DNA of 64,000 bases from Rhizobacter koreensis. Its GTDB lineage: Bacteria > Pseudomonadota > Gammaproteobacteria > Burkholderiales > Burkholderiaceae_C. Positions 45,172-52,633 of this stretch are shown piece after piece. The translations under genes and the position numbers were made by a program. The stretch covers positions 186,001-250,000 of the forward strand of contig NZ_JABWMJ010000006.1 in the NCBI RefSeq assembly GCF_013366375.1, written 5' to 3'. How positions within the stretch are numbered: position 1 is the first letter of the stretch; each line of letters begins with the position of its first letter. Below the pieces are notes generated by a model, which saw only the letters and a list, made by a program, of their open reading frames with translations, was not told the DNA's origin and did not search any database.

Positions 45172-45427
45172 GGCGACCGGCGCGGTTCGGTCCGCTTCGG
45201 CTTGCTTCGGCGAGCCCGGCAGGCTCGCCGATCGCGGGGGCCGCGGGCGGCCGAAGCATCGCCGCTGCGCTCGCGCGCTGTGGCGCTGTCGTGCCCGCCA
45301 GCGGCTCGCGCGCATGGCCGCGCGCGGGGCCACAATGCGCCGCTCGACCGGACGCATCCGTGCACCCCATCTGCAGCCCGAACCCCGCTCGTCTCGCCGC
45401 GCGTGCGGGCGTGGCGTGGGCGCCGCC

Positions 45428-46342
45428 GTGAGCGGCGGCGCGTCGGCGGCCGAAGTCGAAGCCGCCGCGGAGATCGAGCACGCATTCGGCCGGCCCGAGA
45501 GCGGCTGGCGCCGGCAGCTCTACCGCATCGTCTTCGAGAGCGACACGCCAGGCGGCCGAGCATTCGACCTGGTGCTCATCGGCGCGATCCTGGTCAGCGT
45601 CGGCGTCGTCGTGCTCGACAGCATGCAGGCCGCCGACGGCGCCCAGCGGGTGATGTTCGAGCGCCTGGAGTGGGCGTTCACCCTGCTGTTCACGCTCGAG
45701 TACGTGGCGCGCCTGCTGTGCGTGCGCCACCCGCTGCGCTACGCGACCAGCCTGTTCGGGGTGATCGACCTCGTGGCGGTGCTGCCGACGTACCTGGCGT
45801 TCTTCTTCCCCGACCTGCACGCGCTGATCGACGTGCGGATCCTGCGCCTGCTGCGCATCTTCAGGATCCTGAAGATGAGCGAGTACATCGCCGAGTACCG
45901 TGCGCTCGGGCGCGCGCTCGCGGCGAGCCGGCGCAAGATCTTCATCTTCCTGTCGTTCGTGCTGATGGTCGTGCTGGTGATGGGCACCCTGATGTACGTG
46001 ATCGAAGGGCCGCAGAACGGCTTCACGAGCATTCCGGTGGGCATGTACTGGGCCATCGTCACGATGACGACCGTCGGCTTCGGCGACATCACGCCCAAGA
46101 CCGAGCTCGGCCGCTTCGTCGCATCGTTCCAGATGCTGCTCGGCTGGGGCATCCTCGCCGTGCCGACCGGCATCGTGAGCGCCGAATTCACGGCGCAGCG
46201 CTTCGGCGGACAGCGCGATCGGCGCGCCGGCGGTCTGCGTTGTGCGCGCTGCGGCAGCGACGGCCACGAGCCGGCCGCCGCGTTCTGCAAGGATTGCGGC
46301 GCCCGTCTGCCCGGCACGACCGCTTCGACCGACCCGCGCTGA
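45428..46342 (+). CDS. Voltage-gated K+ channel-like protein with C-terminal zinc ribbon
   Basis: Predicted 304 residues from GTG at 45428 (earlier in-frame ATGs at 45314 and 45335 possible). Six-span channel: S1 near AFDLVLIGAILVSVGVVVL, S4 with Arg at every third place in RILRLLRIFRILKM, pore TMTTVGFGD with the K+ selectivity filter. The C-terminus has CARC-N12-CKDC, a zinc ribbon not usual in KvAP-like channels. It sits between ureC and ureE on the same strand. A link to ammonia/pH or K+ balance during urea hydrolysis is a guess. Confidence 0.82.
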   Translation: MSGGASAAEVEAAAEIEHAFGRPESGWRRQLYRIVFESDTPGGRAFDLVLIGAILVSVGVVVLDSMQAADGAQRVMFERLEWAFTLLFTLEYVARLLCVRHPLRYATSLFGVIDLVAVLPTYLAFFFPDLHALIDVRILRLLRIFRILKMSEYIAEYRALGRALAASRRKIFIFLSFVLMVVLVMGTLMYVIEGPQNGFTSIPVGMYWAIVTMTTVGFGDITPKTELGRFVASFQMLLGWGILAVPTGIVSAEFTAQRFGGQRDRRAGGLRCARCGSDGHEPAAAFCKDCGARLPGTTASTDPR

Positions 46343-46374
46343 GCTTCCCGCGATCCCACTCGACTGCTTCTTCC

Positions 46375-47301
46375 ATGCCGACCGTCAGCAAGATTCTTCC
46401 CCGCGGTGGCGGGCTCGCCGCCGTGCTGCTCAAGCGCCTGCCGTACGTCGACCTCGAGTGGGACGTGCGCCAGCGCAGCCGCTTCGAGGCGAGCGCCAGC
46501 GACGGCGCCGCGCTGCAGGTGTTCCTGCCGCGCGGCGCGGTGGTGCGCGGCGGCGACGTGCTGGTCGCCGACGACGGCTCGCTGCGTGTCGCGCGCGCGG
46601 CCGCGCAGCCGGTGCTGGTCGTCCGCGCGTGCGCCGAGCACGGCAGCGCACACGACCTGCTGCGCGCCGCCTATCACCTGGGCAACCGCCACGTCGCCCT
46701 CGAGCTGCAGCCCGACCGGCTGCTGCTCGAGCCCGATCACGTGCTCGCCGAAATGCTGCGCCGCATGCACCTCGACGTGACCGAAGCGATGCTGCCGTTC
46801 GAGCCGGAGGCCGGCGCCTACGCCGAAGGTGCGGCGGGGCACGGACACGACCACGGCCACGCGGCGCATGGCCACGGTCACGGTCACGGCCATGACGACC
46901 ACGGCCATCGTCATCGCGAGCACGCGCACGGCGGCCACGAGGCACACGGTCACCGGCATGGCGAACAGCGTGCGGCCGACGCGCACCGTCAGCACGAGCA
47001 CGCGCATTCCCACACGCCCGGCGCGCCCGCGCACACGCACGAACACGCGCACGCGGACGAACACGCGCACGCGGACGAATGCGGGGCGTGCGGCGACCAC
47101 CACGGTGCGGCCGGTCACGCGCAGTCGCACGGCCATGCCGAGCAGGGCCATGCGACTGCCGACCAGGGGCCATGCCATGCACCCGCGGCCGGCGCGCCGG
47201 CCGCCCAGCGCCACGAGCAGGCGCACGGCACCCACGATGCGCTGCCCGTCGGTGCGGCGATGCCGCCCGCGTCGCGAGCCGATGCACCGCGCGGAGGCTG
47301 A
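46375..47301 (+). CDS. ureE: Urease accessory nickel chaperone UreE with very long His-rich tail
   Basis: Predicted 308 residues against ~150-200 usual. Residues 1-150 are UreE: RLPYVDLEWDVRQRSR, FLPRGAVVRGGDVLV and the nickel-site YHLGNRHVALEL near 100-111. Residues 151-308 are a tail with about 39 His (my count), many in GHGH/EHAHAD patterns, and three Cys (ECGACGDHH, PCH). UreE delivers Ni2+ to the UreDFG complex; His tails store Ni2+. The ureF start lies 20 bp inside the end of ureE. Confidence 0.95.
   Translation: MPTVSKILPRGGGLAAVLLKRLPYVDLEWDVRQRSRFEASASDGAALQVFLPRGAVVRGGDVLVADDGSLRVARAAAQPVLVVRACAEHGSAHDLLRAAYHLGNRHVALELQPDRLLLEPDHVLAEMLRRMHLDVTEAMLPFEPEAGAYAEGAAGHGHDHGHAAHGHGHGHGHDDHGHRHREHAHGGHEAHGHRHGEQRAADAHRQHEHAHSHTPGAPAHTHEHAHADEHAHADECGACGDHHGAAGHAQSHGHAEQGHATADQGPCHAPAAGAPAAQRHEQAHGTHDALPVGAAMPPASRADAPRGG
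47041..47076 (+). repeat. Tandem 18-bp repeats in the ureE tail
   Basis: GAACACGCGCACGCGGAC occurs twice in tandem (47041-47058, 47059-47076), followed by a partial third. Each encodes EHAHAD. It shows how the His tail has been expanding by slippage. Confidence 0.7.
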
Positions 47302-48130
47302 CGCCGCGCGAGCCTCGACCGCGTCGGCAGCCGACGCCACGGCGCAGGCTGTCGACGCCGCCCGGGCCGATGGCGCCGGCGCCGCGGTGGCCTGCGACCC
47401 CGACGGGGTGCGCCTCTCCGGGTCGTTGCCGGGACCGTCGCCGACGCTGGCCTCGTCCGCACTTCTGCAACTCATCTGGCTCGCCTCGCCGGCGCTGCCG
47501 GTCGGCGGCTTCAGCTATTCGGAAGGGCTCGAGCGCGCGATCGACGCCGGCCACGTGAGCGACGAAGCCGGCGCGGCCGCCTGGCTCGTCGACCAGCTGC
47601 ACCTGGTCGCCGCGCGCAGCGACCTGCCGCTGCTCGCGGCGGCTTTCGCGGCCTGGCGCCGCGGCGACCATGCCGAAATCGCCGCCCTCAACGGCTGGTT
47701 CGCATCGACCCGCGACAGCGCCGAGTCGGCCCAGCAGGCGGCGCAGATGGGGCGCTCGCTGGCGGCGTGGCTGCACGGCCTCGACGCCGGCGCCCCGGGG
47801 CTCGACGCACTGCGCAGCCTCGAGCCGGCGCCGCAGTGGCCGGTCGCCTTCGCGTTGTGCGCCGCGCGCATCGAGAGCGTCGGCCCGCGCGACGCCCTGC
47901 TCGCCTGCGCGTTCGGCTGGGCCGAGAACATGGTGCAGGCGGCGGTGAAGGCGATGCCGCTCGGTCAGGCCGCCGGCCAGCGCCTGCTCGCGGCGCTCGC
48001 CCGCGAGATCCCGGCGGCGGTCGAGCACGCCCTCGCGCTTGCGGCCGCGGAGCGCCAGGCATTCGCCCCGATGCTCGGCGTGCTGTCGGCGCAGCACGAG
48101 GCGCAGTATTCGCGGCTGTTCCGCTCCTGA
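47282..48130 (+). CDS. ureF: Urease accessory protein UreF
   Basis: Predicted 282 residues from ATG at 47282. The first ~58 residues are an Ala/Asp-rich extension; UreF proper starts ALLQLIWLASPALPVGGFSYSEGLE, with SRDSAESAQQ-like and PVAFALCAA parts. It regulates GTP use of UreG and activates apo-urease. The overlap with ureE fits the extended start, but a later start is possible. Confidence 0.92.
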   Translation: MHRAEADAARASTASAADATAQAVDAARADGAGAAVACDPDGVRLSGSLPGPSPTLASSALLQLIWLASPALPVGGFSYSEGLERAIDAGHVSDEAGAAAWLVDQLHLVAARSDLPLLAAAFAAWRRGDHAEIAALNGWFASTRDSAESAQQAAQMGRSLAAWLHGLDAGAPGLDALRSLEPAPQWPVAFALCAARIESVGPRDALLACAFGWAENMVQAAVKAMPLGQAAGQRLLAALAREIPAAVEHALALAAAERQAFAPMLGVLSAQHEAQYSRLFRS

Positions 48131-48157
48131 GCGCAGGGCGCCGCCGATAATCGCCCG

Positions 48158-48817
48158 ATGCCTGCCGCCCCTTCCGCGCTCCACACGATCCCGCGCCGCA
48201 CCCGCCGGCTGCCACCGCTGCGCGTCGGTGTCGGCGGCCCGGTCGGATCGGGCAAGACGACGCTGGTCGAGATGCTCTGCAAGACCATGCGCGACCGCTG
48301 GGACCTCGTGGTCGTCACCAACGACATCTACACCAAGGAAGATCAGCGCCTGCTCACGGTCGCCGGCGCGCTCGACGCCGACCGCATCATGGGCGTCGAG
48401 ACCGGCGGCTGCCCGCATACCGCGATCCGCGAGGACGCCTCGATCAACCTCGAGGCGATCGACCGCATGCTCGAGCGCTACCCGGACGCCGACATCGTGT
48501 TCGTCGAGAGCGGTGGCGACAACCTCGCGGCGACCTTCAGCCCCGAGCTGTCGGACCTGACGATCTACGTGATCGACGTCGCCGCGGGCGAGAAGATTCC
48601 TCGCAAGGGCGGGCCCGGCATCACCAAGAGCGATCTCTTCGTGATCAACAAGACCGACCTCGCCCCGCACGTCGGGGCGAACCTCGAGGTGATGCGCGCC
48701 GATACCGAGCGCATGCGCGGCACGCGGCCGTTCGTGATGACCAACCTGAAGACCCGCGAGGGGCTCGCGGCGGTGGTCGACTTCATCGAGAAGCGCGGCC
48801 TGCTGACCGCCGGCTGA
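48158..48817 (+). CDS. ureG: Urease accessory GTPase UreG
   Basis: Predicted 219 residues. P-loop [10 protein letters not shown] near 26-35, Ni-binding CPH in [13 protein letters not shown] and [10 protein letters not shown] as base motif. N-terminus ~20 residues are an extension. Last gene of the ure run, 27 bp after ureF. Confidence 0.97.
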   Translation: MPAAPSALHTIPRRTRRLPPLRVGVGGPVGSGKTTLVEMLCKTMRDRWDLVVVTNDIYTKEDQRLLTVAGALDADRIMGVETGGCPHTAIREDASINLEAIDRMLERYPDADIVFVESGGDNLAATFSPELSDLTIYVIDVAAGEKIPRKGGPGITKSDLFVINKTDLAPHVGANLEVMRADTERMRGTRPFVMTNLKTREGLAAVVDFIEKRGLLTAG

Positions 48818-48847
48818 CCGCGCGCGCAGCGGCTCGTCGTCATTCGC

Positions 48848-48866
48848 CCGGCGGGGGCGCCGCCGG
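48848..48866. terminator. Hairpin between ureG and the PEP-CTERM gene
   Basis: CCGGCGG (48848-48854) and CCGCCGG (48860-48866) form a 7-bp stem with a 5-nt loop in the short convergent gap. It has no T-tract; possible bidirectional transcript end. Confidence 0.35.
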
Positions 48867-48875
48867 AAGGGCCCG

Positions 48876-49469
48876 CTACGCGGCAGTCGCGATGCTGGCG
48901 CGGCGGCGCCGGGACCAGCCCGCGACGCCGAGCGCCACGGCGAGCAACGCCAGCATCCCGGGTTCGGGGATCACCGCCGCCGGCTGCACCGCGACGAGCT
49001 CGGCGAAGTGCCCGAACACCGTCGCCGCGCCGATCGCCGGCGACGCGCTCCAGAGGCTGCCGAAGAACAGGTCGCCCGCGCCGCCGATCGCGAAGGCGTC
49101 GAACGGCGTGCTGAGGGCATAGCCGCCGACCAGCCCGACGCCCGGCACCCACGAGAACGCCGCGCTGACGTCGCAGAATGCCCATGCGCATGTCGACGGC
49201 GTGGTGAAGCCGGGCCCGACTGCTTGCAGGCCGCTTCCGGCGCTGGTCTGGTGGCCGGCGTTGTCGGCGTGCCACGACAGCGTGCCGACGCTGCCGGGGT
49301 CGTCGAGCGTGAAGCCGACCTGCGAGAGATAGTCGCGCGCGGCCGCGAACCGGGCGGTGTCGACGCCGAGCGGCAGCATGAAGCCGTCGAGCACGAAGCG
49401 GTAGCTCACCGGCATGGCGAACGCGGGCGCGGCGAGCAGGAGGGCGAAGGCGAAGAGAAGCTTGCGCAT
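48876..49469 (-). CDS. PEP-CTERM sorting-domain exported protein
   Basis: Predicted 197 residues. Signal MRKLLFAFALLLAAPAFA; C-terminal sorting signal IPEPGMLALLAVALGVAGW followed by SRRRR, the classic PEP-CTERM tripartite signal for exosortase. The exported part has no known domain and one Cys pair (TCAWAFCD). Such proteins go with exopolysaccharide and biofilm in Burkholderiales. No exosortase is in the window. Confidence 0.88.
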   Translation of the reverse strand: MRKLLFAFALLLAAPAFAMPVSYRFVLDGFMLPLGVDTARFAAARDYLSQVGFTLDDPGSVGTLSWHADNAGHQTSAGSGLQAVGPGFTTPSTCAWAFCDVSAAFSWVPGVGLVGGYALSTPFDAFAIGGAGDLFFGSLWSASPAIGAATVFGHFAELVAVQPAAVIPEPGMLALLAVALGVAGWSRRRRASIATAA

Positions 49470-49711
49470 GGGGTCGGCCCCGTGTGCGGACCGAGCGCCC
49501 GCGATCGCCGCAGGCTACCGGGCTCTGCCGCGGGCGCGGCTCGGATCGACGCTGCCACGCGTGACTTCGGTCACGACTCGCGCGGCAAGCCGCCGGACGG
49601 TTCGCGACCGGCGGGACCTTGGAGCCGGCGAGCCATGCACGCGCAGCGCCTGGCGGGCCCGCGGCGAGTGACCGGCTCCGGGGTGCCGGGGCGGCCGGCG
49701 GCTCGATCCCC
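49470..49711. other. Intergenic region with a small hairpin (49560-49575)
   Basis: 242 bp between two minus-strand genes. CGTGAC-TTCG-GTCACG is a perfect 6-bp hairpin with a tetraloop at 49560-49575. It could lie in the leader of the PEP-CTERM mRNA or after the Rieske gene. No T-tract. Confidence 0.35.
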
Positions 49712-50089
49712 TCAGGCCGGCGTGATGTCGCGTGTCGGCACCCAGAACACCGCGCCGTCCTGCTCGAACACCTCGACCGGCTGCAGCTTGCCGCGCCCGC
49801 ACGGACCGCCGACGCAGCGGCCGCTCGCCGGCGCGTACTCGGCGCCATGGATCGAGCAGATGATGAACTCGCGGCTCGAGTCGAGGAACTCGCCCGGCAG
49901 CCAGTCCATCTCGGCCGGCACGTGCGCGCAGCGGTTCAGATAGGCGACGACGCGACCTTCGAAGCGCAAGGCGAATGCGCGCAGCGGCTCGCGGAACTGG
50001 AGCACGTCGAAGAGGACGGCGGTGCCCTTCTCGACCAGCGCGTCCGACGCGCAGAGCCAGAGCCGCTGCGGCGGCGCGGGCTCAGGCAT
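49712..50089 (-). CDS. Rieske [2Fe-2S] ferredoxin-like protein
   Basis: Predicted 125 residues. Cluster ligands CxH in NRCAHVP and CxxH in CSIHGAEY. No transmembrane helix, so a soluble ferredoxin-like Rieske. The start overlaps the HAD gene end by 8 bp. In many betaproteobacteria a Rieske gene follows gph and rluC; its partner oxidase is unknown. Confidence 0.9.
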   Translation of the reverse strand: MPEPAPPQRLWLCASDALVEKGTAVLFDVLQFREPLRAFALRFEGRVVAYLNRCAHVPAEMDWLPGEFLDSSREFIICSIHGAEYAPASGRCVGGPCGRGKLQPVEVFEQDGAVFWVPTRDITPA

Positions 50090-50768
50090 GCCGTTCGAGC
50101 CATTGCGCGAGCTCGGCCATCGAGTGCGCGACGAAGAGCGGCGCGTGCGCCTCGAACGCGTCGTGCGCATGGGCGCCGTACCCGACGCCGATCGCGGCAC
50201 AGCCGGCGTTCGCGGCGAGCTGCAGGTCGTGCGTGGTGTCGCCGATCATCAGCGTGCGCTCGGGCCCGACGGCGAGCTCGTCCATCAGCTCGAGCAGCAT
50301 CTGCGGGTGGGGCTTGCCGAAGGTCTCGTCGGCGGTGCGCGTCGCGTCGAACAGGCTGCCGAGCATCGAGCGCTCGAGCACGCGGTCGAGGCCGCGCCGC
50401 GACTTGCCGGTCGCGACGCCGAGCCGGTGGCCGCGCGACTTCAGCGCCTCGAGCATCTGCACGGTGCCCTCGAACAGCACCACATCGTCCTCGCGCGCGA
50501 GGTAGTGATGGCGATAGCGGTCGGCGAGCTCGCGATAGCGCGAGGCCGGCAGCTCGGGCGCGGCGTGCTGCAGCGCTTCGGCAAGGCCGAGGCCGATCAC
50601 GTAGCGTGCATCGACCTCGCTCGGCACCCGCGTGCCCACATCGGCGCAGGCGGCGCGGATCGCGTCGGCGATCAGAGCCGTCGAGTCGAACAGGGTGCCG
50701 TCCCAGTCGAAGACGACGAGGTCGAAGCGGCGCGGGCGCGGCGGCGAAGAGGGGGCGTCAGGAGTCAT
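50082..50768 (-). CDS. HAD-superfamily phosphatase (phosphoglycolate phosphatase-like)
   Basis: Predicted 228 residues from ATG at 50768. HAD motifs: FDWDGTLFDST (I), GVATGKSRRG (II), GKPHPQM Lys and MIGDTTHDLQLA (III/IV). Likely acts on phosphoglycolate or a nucleotide; Gph is the usual annotation at this location. Lies between rluC and the Rieske gene. Confidence 0.87.
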   Translation of the reverse strand: MTPDAPSSPPRPRRFDLVVFDWDGTLFDSTALIADAIRAACADVGTRVPSEVDARYVIGLGLAEALQHAAPELPASRYRELADRYRHHYLAREDDVVLFEGTVQMLEALKSRGHRLGVATGKSRRGLDRVLERSMLGSLFDATRTADETFGKPHPQMLLELMDELAVGPERTLMIGDTTHDLQLAANAGCAAIGVGYGAHAHDAFEAHAPLFVAHSMAELAQWLERHA

Positions 50769-50833
50769 TCGGGGGCGACCGGGTCGCGGGAGGCGACGCC
50801 GAGGCGTCGGGAGACAGGAAAACGCGCGCCGCC

Positions 50834-51985
50834 TCAGGCGTGCGCGGAAGCAGACGCCGATTCGAGCGCATGCAGCAGCCGCATGCATGCGTCGGGCAGC
50901 GGCGCCTCGAGCGCGACGGGGACATCGGTGACCGGGTGCACGAAGCGCAGCGCGCGCGCGTGCAGGAACATGCGCTCGAAACGGCAGCTGGCGACCGCAC
51001 TGCCGCGCGCCAGCGCCTTGTTGAGCTCGAAGTCGCCGTACTTGGGATCGCCGGCGATCGGGTGACCCTGGTGCGCGAGGTGGACGCGGATCTGGTGCGT
51101 GCGGCCGGTCTTGATCGTCACGTCGAGCCAGGTGAACGCGGCGAACGCCTGCACCACGCGCACCAGGGTGATCGAGCGTCGGCCGTCGTCGTGGTCGGCG
51201 TCGACGACCCGAACGCGCCGTTCGCCGTCGGCTCCGAGGTACTTGTGCAGCGCCTCGTCGATCACCTTCAGGTTGGCCGGCCAGGCGCCCGCGACCAGCG
51301 CGGCGTAGGTCTTGCCGACCGCGCGCTCGCCGCTGCGCTGGCGCAGGTCGTCCTGCAGGCGGACCAGCGCGGCACGCGTCTTGGCGATCATCAGGAGCCC
51401 GGAGGTTTCCTTGTCGAGCCGGTGCACGAGCTCGAGCAGGCGGGCGTCGGGTCGCGCCCGCCGCAGCTGCTCGATGACGCCGAAGCTCACCCCGCTGCCG
51501 CCGTGCACGGCGACGCCCGCCGGCTTGTCGATCACGATGAGGTGGTCGTCCTCGTAGACCGTCGCGAACTCGCGCGCCGGCACGGCGGCGCGATCGTCGG
51601 CCGCGCTCGAGGTGCGGATCGGCGGCACACGAACGTCGTCGCCGAGCTCGACGCGAGTGTCGGCGCTCGCGCGCGCCTTGTTGACGCGCACCTCGCCCGA
51701 GCGGATCACCCGGTAGACGTGCGTCTTGGGAACGCCCTTGAGCAGCTTGACCAGGAAGTTGTCGAGGCGCTGCCCGGCGCCGCTCTCGTCGACGACGACG
51801 TGGCGCACGCTCGGCCCGTCGGCGATCGCCGGGGCCCCGTGCGCCGCCGGTTCGGGCGTGGGTGGCGGCGCGCCCTTCGCGGCACCCGCGCGAGGTCCCG
51901 CGGACCGCTGCGGTGCCCTGGCGCGACCCGGGGCGGCGGGCGCGGTCGCGCCGGCCGGATTGCCCCGTATAATTCGCCGCACCAC
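50834..51985 (-). CDS. rluC: 23S rRNA pseudouridine synthase RluC
   Basis: Predicted 383 residues. S4 domain (RLDNFLVKLLKGVPKTHVYR) then PseudoU synthase domain with catalytic Asp in VHRLDKETSGLL and the KTYAALVAG and GRTHQIRVH blocks. RluC modifies uridines 955, 2504 and 2580. The first ~55 residues are Ala/Pro-rich; no in-frame ATG occurs there, and the start could be a GTG nearer DGPSVRHVVV. Divergent from rne as in relatives. Confidence 0.93.
   Translation of the reverse strand: MVRRIIRGNPAGATAPAAPGRARAPQRSAGPRAGAAKGAPPPTPEPAAHGAPAIADGPSVRHVVVDESGAGQRLDNFLVKLLKGVPKTHVYRVIRSGEVRVNKARASADTRVELGDDVRVPPIRTSSAADDRAAVPAREFATVYEDDHLIVIDKPAGVAVHGGSGVSFGVIEQLRRARPDARLLELVHRLDKETSGLLMIAKTRAALVRLQDDLRQRSGERAVGKTYAALVAGAWPANLKVIDEALHKYLGADGERRVRVVDADHDDGRRSITLVRVVQAFAAFTWLDVTIKTGRTHQIRVHLAHQGHPIAGDPKYGDFELNKALARGSAVASCRFERMFLHARALRFVHPVTDVPVALEAPLPDACMRLLHALESASASAHA
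51968..51973 (+). promoter_or_regulatory. Possible rne -10 element
   Basis: Perfect TATAAT, but without a recognisable -35 17-18 bp upstream. If used, the rne leader is about 650 nt. Confidence 0.3.
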
Positions 51986-52560
51986 GACCTCGCTGTAAGT
52001 GTTTGATTCCAGCAGAGTTTAGCGTCGCACTGCAGGAGACGTGGCTGGCCAGGGTACCGACTTGCTGTCCCATGCGAGGCAGCGGCCCCGGCTCAGACGG
52101 TGATGCAACGCCTCGATGTGGCGGCGGGCGTCGTCCCCGAGTGACGGCGCAGCCGCTGGGTCGCAGCGGAATGAGCGAACAAGAACGAACCCTCAGCAAA
52201 AGGTTTTCCCGGCCGTAGAGCACCCCTTCGCATCCAGGCCTCGTTCCTGACCGCGATTCCCGCTCTCCGGCCCACGCGTCCAGTCTCACGCGGATGTCGA
52301 GCAAGCCCCCTTCGCAGGCGCGCCACGCGCCCGGCACGAGCCACCCGCTCGCAGGCCGGGCTGCCGCGGCGCGGCCTCGTGTCTGCGGCGCGCCACCGAC
52401 CGGTCCGACGCAGCGCCTCCCCGGCGCTGCCGGCCTGCTCCCCGCCCGATCGCTGCGACGCCAGCGCCAACGCTGCGCGAGCCGCCGAACCTTCGGCATC
52501 CGGCTCCCGCGGTCCAGGGCGATTCCTTCCGGTTCCATCGCGTTTCTCGTGCATCGATCC

Positions 52561-52588
52561 GCCACCTGAGGGCTTGCCGCCCGGTGGC
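52561..52588 (+). promoter_or_regulatory. Leader hairpin 1 of rne
   Basis: GCCACC (52561-52566) pairs with GGTGGC (52583-52588). Inside, GGGC (52570-52573) pairs with GCCC (52579-52582), with a TGA bulge and TTGCC loop. Ten base pairs in all, 45 nt before the rne ATG. Confidence 0.55.
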
Positions 52589-52596
52589 TGTTGAGA

Positions 52597-52618
52597 CGCG
52601 CGCCGCGAACGGCGCGCG
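52597..52618 (+). promoter_or_regulatory. Leader hairpin 2 of rne, adjacent to the ribosome binding site
   Basis: CGCGCGCCG (52597-52605) and CGGCGCGCG (52610-52618) form a perfect 9-bp stem with a CGAA loop. The Shine-Dalgarno-like AGAGGA begins immediately after the stem. It could limit or time translation, or be an RNase E entry structure for autoregulation. Confidence 0.6.
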
Positions 52619-52633
52619 AGAGAGGATTTGCCG

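Larger units (their letters stand above)
51986..52633 (+). other. Long rluC-rne divergent region (rne leader)
   Basis: 648 bp with no credible gene. It holds a TATAAT (51968-51973, just inside rluC's 5' end) which could be the rne -10, though no good -35 is seen. Also an inverted repeat CCGCTG-N5-CAGCGG at 52153-52169, and two hairpins near the rne start. RNase E autoregulates through its mRNA leader in E. coli, so a long leader is expected. Confidence 0.6.

Noticed and set aside
43378-45357. Long minus-strand open frame opposite ureC
   Set aside because: Same reason: it is the antisense reading of a conserved catalytic gene and contains no family motif.
46822-47301. Possible CRISPR-like repeats in ureE
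   Set aside because: The repeats are in phase with codons, encode His-rich peptide and have no unique spacers.
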